From assembly GCF_003131205.1 (NCBI RefSeq), contig NZ_QFFY01000005.1, forward strand, positions 124,001-188,000: DNA of 64,000 bases, written 5' to 3'. Position numbers and translations under genes: made by a program. Below the pieces are notes generated by a model. It had not been told where the DNA came from. It made no database searches and saw nothing but the letters and a program-made list of their open reading frames with translations. Numbering within the stretch: position 1 is the first letter of the stretch; each line of letters opens with the position of its first letter. Source of the DNA: Occallatibacter savannae. Its GTDB lineage: Bacteria; Acidobacteriota; Terriglobia; Terriglobales; Acidobacteriaceae. This document shows, piece by piece, positions 38,719 through 47,811 of the stretch.

Positions 38719-41700
38719 TTGGCAAACGACTCTATGCGACGGACCCTGCAGTTCACACTTTCCATCCTGGCTGTCGCCCTTACGGCCGAGGCGCAGGCGC
38801 ACTTCAACCTCGACGCGGTGCGTTTGAATAATCGCGGTGTCGCGCTGATGGGGCAGCAGTTTACGGAGAAGGCAGAGCAGTCGTTCGCGGAGTCGTTCCA
38901 GAAAGATCCCAAGCTTGCGCAGGCCGCGATCAACGAGGGCATTGCGTTGATGACGCTGCAGAAGGTCGATGAGGCCAAGAAAGTGTTGAAGCAGGCCATT
39001 GCGCTCGATCCCAACAATCCTCAGGCCTGGTACAACCTGGGGCTTGCGCAACACGCGGACAATGAGCTTGACGATGCTCTGAAGAGCTTTCAACAGGCAG
39101 TGAAGCTCGATCCGCATGATGTGGATTCCTACTACTTTGAAGGGGTGTGCTATCGAGAGCTGAAACAGTTCGACAAGGCGATTGAAGCGCTGAAGAAAGC
39201 CTTATCAATCCAGCCACTGCATGCTTCTTCGGAGTTCGCGCTGGCGCGAGCGTTGCAGGCGACTGGAGACAAGGAAGGGGCCAAGGAGCACTTCAAGCTC
39301 TTTCAGCACATGACGAGCACGAAGATCTCGGCGGCGATCGGGCTGGCGTATGGAGAGCAGGGGCACTACTCGACCGTGACTCCAGTAGAGGAGCCGCAGG
39401 AAAAGCAACGAGCGATGATTCCGGTGAAGCTGGCGGCGGAGACCATGGGCCCGAGAGGAACGACCGCCGCGACGGGCGGAGCCTGCATGCTGGATGTGAC
39501 CGGCTCGGGGCAGATGGACTTAGTGCTGACGCAAGCGGGCCCGAAGGCGATACGCGTTTTGCATCGGACGAAAGGGGGAGCATTCGAAGATGTCGAAACG
39601 ACGGCTGCGGGGCTTGGGCTCTCGGGGCGCGCGGTGGCATGCGCGGTGGGCGACTATGACTCAGACAATCTGAATGATCTCGCGGTTGCGACGGATGAGG
39701 GAGTGCACCTTTTTCGCAACCTCGGAAAAGGGAAGTTTGAGGATGTGACCGCGGAGGCGGGCCTCGGACAACGGAACCACTCAACGGGGATCACCTTCAT
39801 CGACTTCGACCACGATGGCGATCTCGATCTGTTCATCACGGGATCGGCTCTGAAAGACGGCGACGAGTCGAACGTGCTGTGGCGCAACAACGGCAACAAG
39901 ACATTCACTGAATGGACGGAACCTGCAGGTCTGGGTGGCGCGGGAAAGACAGCATCATCGATACTCACGGACTTCAACAACGACCGGGCGGTGGACATTG
40001 CTGTGACGGGTGAAGGGCCCGCGCCCGTGCTCTTCGTGAATCCGCGCGAGGGGAAGTATCCGCAGCAGCCGCTGTATAACGAGAAACTCTCCGCTACGGA
40101 GGGCATCGCGGTTCTCGATTTTGACAAAGACGGGTGGATGGATATCGCGGTTACCCATGCCGGCGCGCCAGGTGTAACGCTGTGGCGCAACGTCGCGGAT
40201 CCTCAGAATGGGGGGCGTAGATTTGAGCGCGTCGCGCTGCCGCTGGCGGGTGCAACAGGCGGGTGGGGCCTGACGGCAGTTGATATCGATAACGACGGGT
40301 GGATCGACCTTGCCGCGATCGTGCAGACGGGCGCGGGGCCGCGCGCGAAGGTCTTCCGCAACAGAGGGGATGGCTCGTTTGAGGATGTTAGCCGTGCGCT
40401 GGGGCTGGACAGCCTGGTGTTGAAAGCTCCGCGCGGATTGATCGCGGCGGATGTGGATGGCGATGGCGCTTCGGATTTGATGGTGACGCAGGTGGACGCT
40501 GCTCCGATTCTTCTGCGCAATCAGGGAGCGAACAAGAACCACTTTGTGCGGCTTGACCTGGGCGGATATGCAGACAACAAGACTGCGCTCGGGTCCAAAG
40601 TGGAGATCTTTGCCAACGGGCAGTGGCAGAAGTGGGAACTGGCCGGCGCATCGGGGCTGGCGACGCAGGCCCCGCCTCAGATTCTTGCGGGCCTGGGCAC
40701 AGCGGACCACATTGACCTGCTGCGCATTCTGTGGCCCACGGGCATCCTCCAGGATGAAATCGATCTGCCGCACACATCCGTGATCGCGATGAAGGAGGCG
40801 GATCGCCGCGGAAGCTCGTGTCCGGTTCTGTTTGCATGGGATGGCCACAAGTACAAGCTGGTGACGGATGTTATCGGGGCGGCGGTGGTAGGGCACTGGT
40901 TCACGCCGACGCGCCGCAATATTCCAAATTCGGGTGAGTGGATCAAGGTGGACGGCGATCGGGTTGCGCCGGTTGACGGAAAGCTTAGCATGCGTTTCAT
41001 TGAGCCGATGGAAGAGGTGAACTACATCGACGAGCTGCGGCTTGTTGCGGTGGATCATCCGGCGGATGTGGAGGTGAACCCGGACGAGAGGTTCCTCGAT
41101 GACCCGCCGTTTGCTTCGGGCCGGGTGGTGGCATCTCGCTCGGCAAGGCTGCCGGCTGCAGCATGGGATGGGATCGGGAATGAAGTCACGCAGATTCTGA
41201 GCCGCCGCGATCACAGGTTTGCGAGCGGATTCACGGCTACTCCGTACGACGGATTTGCGAACACGCACTCTCTGACGCTAGATCTCGGTGAGGTAGACAC
41301 TCAGGCGCCGCTCAGGCTGCTGATGACCGGGTATGTGAATTACTTCAGCGCAAGCTCGCTGTACGGGGCATGGCAGGCGGGCATCAAGCCTATCTCGCCC
41401 TACGTTGAAGCGCAGCGAGCGGACGGGTCGTGGCAGAGAGTTCCCGGTGAGGCGGGATTCCCGGCCGGCCTGCAGCGCACGATCGTGGTTGATTTGACGG
41501 ATAAGCTGGCGGCTGGAACGCGGAAGATCCGGCTGGTTTCGAATCTGGAGATCTTCTGGGATCAGGTTCTGATCGATAACAATCCTGAGGGTGAAACGCG
41601 CGCGACGGATGTGCCTTTGGCGCTGGCGACGGAGCGCTTCCGTGGTTATCCGACGCAGATCGACGGGAAGAGCCCGGGCGATCTCGATTACGATTACGAT

Positions 41701-42183
41701 CGCGTGAGCCTCACCGGGCCATTCCAGCATCAACGCGGCAACTACACGCGGCTCGGGGACGTGACCGCACTGGTGAAGGGGATTGACGATCGCTACGCCA
41801 TCTTCGGCAGCGGGGAAGAGATTGCCGTCGAGTTTGATTCGTCGAAGCTGCCATCGTTGAAGCCGGACTGGAAGCGCGATTACTTCTTCTATGCAAACGG
41901 GTATGTGAAGGATATGGACTGGTGGGACGCCATGCCATTTACGGTGTCGCAGCTACCGTTCCACGAGATGAGTAAGTATCCGTATCCCGCGACGGAGAAG
42001 TTTCCGGACGGCGCATCCGCGATCGACTACCAGCTGGACTACAACGACCGGTTTGACTCGGGAGAGCCGGTGCGCTCGTACCGGTTCGATTACAAGCTGA
42101 TGCCGTCGACTCCAGCGGACGACACGAATTGCGGGCCTGCGAGTCCGGCGTGTCCGTCTGCCTCGGCGCGAACGAAACCATGA
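38719..42183 (+). CDS. Secreted TPR + FG-GAP/VCBS (CRTAC1-like, ASPIC/UnbV) multidomain protein
   Basis: Signal peptide, TPRs (AWYNLGLAQHADNELDDALKSFQQAVKLDP), repeated DFDHDGDLDLFITG / DIDNDGWIDLAAIV / DVDGDGASDLMVT motifs, ASPIC-like segment, long C-terminal extension. Confidence 0.88.
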   Translation: MANDSMRRTLQFTLSILAVALTAEAQAHFNLDAVRLNNRGVALMGQQFTEKAEQSFAESFQKDPKLAQAAINEGIALMTLQKVDEAKKVLKQAIALDPNNPQAWYNLGLAQHADNELDDALKSFQQAVKLDPHDVDSYYFEGVCYRELKQFDKAIEALKKALSIQPLHASSEFALARALQATGDKEGAKEHFKLFQHMTSTKISAAIGLAYGEQGHYSTVTPVEEPQEKQRAMIPVKLAAETMGPRGTTAATGGACMLDVTGSGQMDLVLTQAGPKAIRVLHRTKGGAFEDVETTAAGLGLSGRAVACAVGDYDSDNLNDLAVATDEGVHLFRNLGKGKFEDVTAEAGLGQRNHSTGITFIDFDHDGDLDLFITGSALKDGDESNVLWRNNGNKTFTEWTEPAGLGGAGKTASSILTDFNNDRAVDIAVTGEGPAPVLFVNPREGKYPQQPLYNEKLSATEGIAVLDFDKDGWMDIAVTHAGAPGVTLWRNVADPQNGGRRFERVALPLAGATGGWGLTAVDIDNDGWIDLAAIVQTGAGPRAKVFRNRGDGSFEDVSRALGLDSLVLKAPRGLIAADVDGDGASDLMVTQVDAAPILLRNQGANKNHFVRLDLGGYADNKTALGSKVEIFANGQWQKWELAGASGLATQAPPQILAGLGTADHIDLLRILWPTGILQDEIDLPHTSVIAMKEADRRGSSCPVLFAWDGHKYKLVTDVIGAAVVGHWFTPTRRNIPNSGEWIKVDGDRVAPVDGKLSMRFIEPMEEVNYIDELRLVAVDHPADVEVNPDERFLDDPPFASGRVVASRSARLPAAAWDGIGNEVTQILSRRDHRFASGFTATPYDGFANTHSLTLDLGEVDTQAPLRLLMTGYVNYFSASSLYGAWQAGIKPISPYVEAQRADGSWQRVPGEAGFPAGLQRTIVVDLTDKLAAGTRKIRLVSNLEIFWDQVLIDNNPEGETRATDVPLALATERFRGYPTQIDGKSPGDLDYDYDRVSLTGPFQHQRGNYTRLGDVTALVKGIDDRYAIFGSGEEIAVEFDSSKLPSLKPDWKRDYFFYANGYVKDMDWWDAMPFTVSQLPFHEMSKYPYPATEKFPDGASAIDYQLDYNDRFDSGEPVRSYRFDYKLMPSTPADDTNCGPASPACPSASARTKP

Positions 42184-43616
42184 CCGATCTGGTTCTGCAA
42201 CCTGCAACTGCTCAGTTGCGGATGCTCGCGGCTGGCGAGGTCTCGATTGCGGAGCTCTCCGAAGCCCATATCCGGCGGATTGAGCGGCTGAATCCGGCGC
42301 TCAATGCTTTTGCGGATTTCGACCCTGAACGCGTGCGCGAGCAGGCTCGCAGGCTCGAGGAGCAGCCGAAGGCGACACGCGGGCCACTGCACGGAATCCC
42401 TGTCACGGTGAAGTCTTCGATTGCGACAGCGGGGTACAAATGCGAGATCGGGAGCCACAATCACGAGGGTGAGATTCCGCGGGAGGACGCGGTCGTTGTG
42501 GCGCGGCTGCGCGCAGCGGGAGCGTTGATTCTGGGCACCACGAATTGCCCGGAGTTTCTGATGGCGTATGAGACGGCCAATGATCTACATGGGCGGACAA
42601 AGAATCCTTGGGATCTAGAGCGAACGCCGGGCGGGTCGAGCGGCGGAGAGTCGGCGGCGATTGCGGTGGGGATGTCGGCCGCGGGATTGGGCTCTGACAG
42701 CGGCGGATCGGTTCGCGTGCCGGCGCACTTCACGGGCATTTGTTCGCTGAAGCCGACGCCGGGACGGTTCCCGGGGCGGGGTCACCTGCCGCCTTGCGTA
42801 GGGCCCTTTTCGACATTGGGTGCGATTGGGCCGATGGCACGGACCATGGAAGATGTTCAACTGATGTTCGAGGCGCTCGGAGGGCAGGACGATGCCGATC
42901 CATCGAGCCCTCCGGTGCAAAGGCGCGGGCCGACGCTAGATGATCTTCGTACTCAATGCGTCGGATTTTTCGAAGATGACGGCATGATGCCGGTGACGCA
43001 GGAAACGCGTGCGGCGGTGACCGCAGCGGCGGATGCGCTGCGAAAGGCTGGATTCCGAGTGGAGCGGTTCCGACCGAGTACGCTTGAGCAGTTGCGAAAG
43101 CTTTGGTGGACGTTTTTTGTTCAGTGCGGAGCCATGTTCTACGAGCCGGAGGTACGCGGCAGGCGGGAGCGGTTGAGCCCGATCTTCCGGGAGTTTCTTG
43201 ACATCGCAGATGAGTCTGGTCCGCTTACGGCTGGAGAACTGCTCAATGCATGGGCCGAAATGGATCTGATTCGAGCGAAGACGCTGGAAGAGATGCGCAA
43301 CTATCCGGTTGTGCTTTGTCCAGTGGCGAGTGTTCCGGCCTGGAAGCATGGCGAGCGCGAATGGATGATCGGTGGGCAGCGCGTTCGTTATCTCGATTCT
43401 GTTCGCTACACCCAGTGGTTTAATGTGCTGGGTGCGCCGGCGGCGGTGGTTCCAGTAGGGCGCTGGGGCGAGGGGTTGCCCATCGGAGTCCAGATCGCCG
43501 CGCGACCCTTTGAAGATGAAGTAGCTGTGGGGGTCGCGGCAGTTCTTGATCGGGAATTCGGCTTTTCCGCTCCGCCGCTAGCGCGCGGGCAGGAATTCCG
43601 GCGCGATATCGGGTGA
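42180..43616 (+). CDS. Amidase signature family enzyme
   Basis: GPLHGIPVTVKSSIATAG; ERTPGGSSGGESAAIAVGMSAAGLGSDSGGSVRVPAHFTG; ATGA overlap with the upstream gene. Confidence 0.95.
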   Translation: MTDLVLQPATAQLRMLAAGEVSIAELSEAHIRRIERLNPALNAFADFDPERVREQARRLEEQPKATRGPLHGIPVTVKSSIATAGYKCEIGSHNHEGEIPREDAVVVARLRAAGALILGTTNCPEFLMAYETANDLHGRTKNPWDLERTPGGSSGGESAAIAVGMSAAGLGSDSGGSVRVPAHFTGICSLKPTPGRFPGRGHLPPCVGPFSTLGAIGPMARTMEDVQLMFEALGGQDDADPSSPPVQRRGPTLDDLRTQCVGFFEDDGMMPVTQETRAAVTAAADALRKAGFRVERFRPSTLEQLRKLWWTFFVQCGAMFYEPEVRGRRERLSPIFREFLDIADESGPLTAGELLNAWAEMDLIRAKTLEEMRNYPVVLCPVASVPAWKHGEREWMIGGQRVRYLDSVRYTQWFNVLGAPAAVVPVGRWGEGLPIGVQIAARPFEDEVAVGVAAVLDREFGFSAPPLARGQEFRRDIG

Positions 43617-43848
43617 TTTCATCAAAAGCAGGCGAATTCGCTGTCACAAACGTTCGGACGTCTGTTTCGATCAGGTCAACTGAACGAGGCTCCAGACTAC
43701 GATCCCGTCATGTTTATCCATCACAGACAGGTGATAAGAGAGGGGTCTAGAACCAGAGTGTGAGGTGCGGCAAGTTGTTGATTCTGCTCCTCAACCTTTG
43801 GATGGAGGCAGGCCAGCGCTGCCGGCGCTACTCTGAGCCTTCCCCGGA

Positions 43849-44730
43849 ATGGAGCGCATACGGGTGCGCGCAAGTTGGCAGGAACGTTTTGCCGAGGCCA
43901 GTGATGTTCTGAAGAGTTCACAACGCCAGCAGACAGTTGTGCGGGTGTTGGATCTTGAGATCGGTGGCAGCGACTTCATCACCATGGCCGGTCCCTGCTC
44001 GGTAGAAACCGAGCAGCAGATTCTCTCCATCGCTGCCCACGTGCGCAAGCAGGGCGCCCGGGTTCTCCGCGGCGGGGCGTTTAAACCGCGCAGTTCTCCC
44101 TATGCGTTTCAAGGACTCGGCCTTGCGGGCCTGAAACTGCTCGCGAAAGCGCGTTCTGAGACAGGTCTTGCCATCGTCACGGAAGTGATGAGCGAGGATG
44201 ATGTTCCGCTTGTCGCCGAATATGCAGACATTTTGCAGATCGGCTCGCGCAGCATGGAGAACTACACACTGATCGAGGCGGCGGCGAGATCAGGTAAGCC
44301 GATCCTGCTGAAGCGCGGCATGATGGCCACGGTTGAAGACCTAATGCGATCTGCGCAACTGGCGATCGGCGCCGGGAATCCGAACGTAATTCTGTGCGAG
44401 CGCGGGATCCGCACCTTCGATAATGCTCTGCGCAACACCTATGACCCGGCGGCTATTGCGCTGCTGAAGCAGATTTCGCATCTTCCGGTCATCGCGGATC
44501 CCAGTCATGCGTGCGGACACCGTGAACTGGTTCCCGCACTGGCCCGCATTGGAGTTGCGGCCGGAGCCGACGGCATGATCGTTGAAGTGCATCCGCAACC
44601 GGAAAAGGCGTGGAGCGATGGGGAGCAGTCGCTCAGCTTTGACGAGTTCGACGGGATGATGGCAATGCTCGAGCCCTACATCGCTCTTCGCGGAGCAGCG
44701 AACCGCACACTTGTGGGGAGAGTTGGATGA
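43849..44730 (+). CDS. aroF: 3-deoxy-7-phosphoheptulonate (DAHP) synthase, type I-beta
   Basis: [69 protein letters not shown]. Confidence 0.94.
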   Translation: MERIRVRASWQERFAEASDVLKSSQRQQTVVRVLDLEIGGSDFITMAGPCSVETEQQILSIAAHVRKQGARVLRGGAFKPRSSPYAFQGLGLAGLKLLAKARSETGLAIVTEVMSEDDVPLVAEYADILQIGSRSMENYTLIEAAARSGKPILLKRGMMATVEDLMRSAQLAIGAGNPNVILCERGIRTFDNALRNTYDPAAIALLKQISHLPVIADPSHACGHRELVPALARIGVAAGADGMIVEVHPQPEKAWSDGEQSLSFDEFDGMMAMLEPYIALRGAANRTLVGRVG

Positions 44731-46139
44731 AGCTCGGGTTCAAAGTGCATTATGCTGTCGGCTGCCTTGGCATTCTGAGCTTTTCGTGTGGGTTCGCGCC
44801 TCCTCCGTCACAATCGATTGGCGCAGACGTGATTGTCACGGCGGCTCCCATTTACGAGGAACTCGCTGCTGTGCACGGCGGCGAACGATTCCCGCACGGC
44901 GCGAGGCTACTGCTCATCCACAACGGCACGGCGACGCCGCTGCTGCCCGGATTTGCAGGCAGCGCTGATGCGAGCGTTTCGTTTGATGGCTCGGCCGTGT
45001 TGTTCTCCGGCAGGAAAGATGCGGGAGATGCGTGGCAGATCTACGAGCTTACTCTGTCTGATCGCAAGGTACGGCGCATCAGCGAGTCGACGAGCGATGC
45101 CATTCGCCCGCTGTATTTGCCGGGCTGGCGGCTCGTATATGCGCAGAAGAGCGGCGCTCATTTTCAGATGATCTCGGCGCGTCTCGCTGACACCGAGGCG
45201 ATACAGGAGATTGAAGGCAAGGGAGTGCCGACGGCTTTTCCGATCTCCTTTGCGGCGGTGAGTGCCATTCCTTCGGATGTTATGGCCGACGGACGCATTC
45301 TTTTCGAGTCGGGGTTCCCGCTGGGGGAAGGAGGAACTCCCGAGCTATACCTTGCGTACTCCGATGGGTCGGGCGTTGAGTCTTACCGGTGTGATCACCC
45401 CACGAAGGAATTGGACGCTCGTTATGGCGGCCATCAACTTACCTCGGGTGATGTGGTTTTCACACACGGCGCGCGTCTCGCGCGATTCAGCTCACCGATG
45501 GCTCAGGAAGAAGGTATCCCCGCTCCGCCAGCTGACTATGCGGGACGTATCGCCGAAGCCGGATCAGGTGACTGGCTCTTCAGCGTGCGAAAATCTGTGA
45601 CCGACAGCTTTGCGCTGAAACTCTGGAGGCCCGGCTCGCCGGGCTTGCGATCCTTCTTCGCGCAGACCGGGTCGAATCTGATTGATCCGGTCCTCGTGGC
45701 TGCACGCAACAGACCGCGCCGACATCCCTCTGCTTTGCACGACTGGGATTACGCCAATCTTCTGGCGCTCGACACTCGAATTTCTCGCGACGGTCCGCTT
45801 ACTGCGGCTCCGGCGAGCGTGCGGCTCGAGACACGAGACGATTCCGGACGCGCCGTTACGATGGGCACTGCTCCGGTCGAGGCGGATGGATCCTTCTTCG
45901 TCAAGGCTCCGGCGGATCGACCGATTCGGTTCGCGCTTCTTGACGCGAGAGGAGAAATTATCCGCCAGGAGCACGGCTGGTTCTGGAGTCGCCGCGGCGA
46001 GCAGAGGTATTGCGTAGGTTGTCACGCTGGCCCTGAGCATGCGCCGGAGAATCGCGTGCCGGCTGTTCTGACGCGAACGACAATGCCGGTGGATCTTACG
46101 GGCACGGCTTCGCAGCAGCCGCAAAGGGGAGGGAACTAG
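44727..46139 (+). CDS. Propeller protein with C-terminal heme motif, hydrazine-synthase-alpha (HzsA)-related
   Basis: Lipobox-like N-terminus; TolB-like blades (SVSFDGSAVLFSGRKDAGDAWQIYEL); C-terminal GWFWSRRGEQRYCVGCHAGPEHAPENRVP; ATGA overlap with aroF. Confidence 0.65.
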   Translation: MKLGFKVHYAVGCLGILSFSCGFAPPPSQSIGADVIVTAAPIYEELAAVHGGERFPHGARLLLIHNGTATPLLPGFAGSADASVSFDGSAVLFSGRKDAGDAWQIYELTLSDRKVRRISESTSDAIRPLYLPGWRLVYAQKSGAHFQMISARLADTEAIQEIEGKGVPTAFPISFAAVSAIPSDVMADGRILFESGFPLGEGGTPELYLAYSDGSGVESYRCDHPTKELDARYGGHQLTSGDVVFTHGARLARFSSPMAQEEGIPAPPADYAGRIAEAGSGDWLFSVRKSVTDSFALKLWRPGSPGLRSFFAQTGSNLIDPVLVAARNRPRRHPSALHDWDYANLLALDTRISRDGPLTAAPASVRLETRDDSGRAVTMGTAPVEADGSFFVKAPADRPIRFALLDARGEIIRQEHGWFWSRRGEQRYCVGCHAGPEHAPENRVPAVLTRTTMPVDLTGTASQQPQRGGN

Positions 46140-46140
46140 G

Positions 46141-47811
46141 ATGCTTTGGCGCACGGTGTTGGTCTGCTTCCTCTTCTCGGTGATGAGTGCAGCACAGAGC
46201 CCGCCCACTGCTGGAAATGTGGCGGGCGGTCCGGAGACGGCGACCGGCAAAGCCTTCATCCGGTTTGAAGACGCGAGCGAAAAGGCGGGGATCAATTTCA
46301 CGCACAGCTTTGGTTCGGCGAAGCTTGGGTCTTTGCTCGAGGGAACTGGTGCGGGCTGTGTTTGGTTTGACTACGACAATGATGGTCTGCCGGATCTCTA
46401 CATCGCAAATGGCCGGCCGCTCGAAGATTCGATGCATCCGTATCCGCTGAAGCAGAAGCCTATTCCGGCTCCGCACAATCACCTGTACCACAACGACGGA
46501 ACCGGACACTTCACGGATGTGACGGACAAGGCCGGCCTTAATCCGGATGTGTACTCGATCGCAGTTGCCGCCGCTGACTACGATAACGACGGTTCGGTCG
46601 ATCTGCTGGTGACGGCGTACGGCAAGGCGATTCTGTATCACAACGATGGGAACGGCCACTTCACGGATGTGAGTGCCAAGGCTGGGATCGAGTTGGAAGG
46701 TTGGGCCATCAGTTCCACATGGTTTGACTATGACAGAGACGGTTGCCTCGATCTGTTCGTGGGGCGCTACGTCAAATTTGACCCGAAATACCGCGCCTAC
46801 TATGCGGCTGATAACTATCCGGGTCCGCTCGACTACGAAGGCGAAACCAACAAGCTCTACCACAACAATTGCAATGGGACGTTCACGGATGTGAGCGAAA
46901 AGTCGGGGATCAGCAACTTTATCGGCCGCACAATGGGCGTGACTGCCGCCGACTTAGATGGCGATGGATGGGACGACATCTATGTCGCGAACGACCGCAC
47001 GGAAAACTTCCTGTTCCACAACAAGCACGATGGGACGTTTGAGGAGATCGGGAACGATTCGGGAACTGCGTACGGACAGAACGGAGAGTCTACTTCATCG
47101 ATGGGACCGGTGTTCGCCGATATTGAGGGGCGGGGTGTGCTGGACCTGTGGGTTTCCGACGGCCACTATAACCGGATGCTTCGCAACACCGGCAAGCTGG
47201 CGTTCGAAGACATCGGGGCGAGCAACGGAGTGTCGCAAGCCAACGCGCAATACGTGAGTTGGGGAACCAGCCTTTACGACTTCGACAATGATGGCGCGCT
47301 CGATCTGCTGATCTTTCACGGCGGGCTGATCCATCTGATACCGCAGGAGCATACGGTCTTTAAAGGGCTAGGCAACGCGAAGTTCGCCGATGTTTCTGAA
47401 GCCGCGGGGAGTGTGATCAACGAGCGCACCGTGGCGCGCGGAGCATGCTTTGCGGATTACGACAACGACGGCAAGGTTGATGCGTTTCTCGTGAACCTAG
47501 GCGCGAAAGGCAAGCTGGTGCGCAACGTCTCAACGAATACCGGGCATTGGGTGGCCATCAAACTCGTCGGCACAAAAAGCAATCGCGAGGGCATTGGGGC
47601 TAAGGTTGAGGTTTTTGCAGGGCCGAAGCATGAACTGCAGGAGCGCGTGGCAGGGTCGGGCTACCTATCTCAGAACGAGGCGCGGCTGCACTTCGGGCTC
47701 GGAGAGGCGGCAACGATTGACAGGATCGTGGTCAAATGGCCGAGCGGCCGCGAGCAGACTCTGGAGAAGCAGCAAGCTGATCGAGTACTGACGATCGAGG
47801 AGCCGAAGTGA
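46141..47811 (+). CDS. CRTAC1 family protein (FG-GAP/VCBS repeats + ASPIC/UnbV)
   Basis: VWFDYDNDGLPDLYIANGRP, AAADYDNDGSVDLLVTAYGK, GIGAKVEVFAGPKHELQERVAGSGYLSQNEARLHFGLGEAATIDRIVVKWPSGREQ. Confidence 0.95.
   Translation: MLWRTVLVCFLFSVMSAAQSPPTAGNVAGGPETATGKAFIRFEDASEKAGINFTHSFGSAKLGSLLEGTGAGCVWFDYDNDGLPDLYIANGRPLEDSMHPYPLKQKPIPAPHNHLYHNDGTGHFTDVTDKAGLNPDVYSIAVAAADYDNDGSVDLLVTAYGKAILYHNDGNGHFTDVSAKAGIELEGWAISSTWFDYDRDGCLDLFVGRYVKFDPKYRAYYAADNYPGPLDYEGETNKLYHNNCNGTFTDVSEKSGISNFIGRTMGVTAADLDGDGWDDIYVANDRTENFLFHNKHDGTFEEIGNDSGTAYGQNGESTSSMGPVFADIEGRGVLDLWVSDGHYNRMLRNTGKLAFEDIGASNGVSQANAQYVSWGTSLYDFDNDGALDLLIFHGGLIHLIPQEHTVFKGLGNAKFADVSEAAGSVINERTVARGACFADYDNDGKVDAFLVNLGAKGKLVRNVSTNTGHWVAIKLVGTKSNREGIGAKVEVFAGPKHELQERVAGSGYLSQNEARLHFGLGEAATIDRIVVKWPSGREQTLEKQQADRVLTIEEPK

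Noticed and set aside
39955-41268. 437 aa minus-strand ORF
   Set aside because: Antisense to the TPR-VCBS gene; no motifs.
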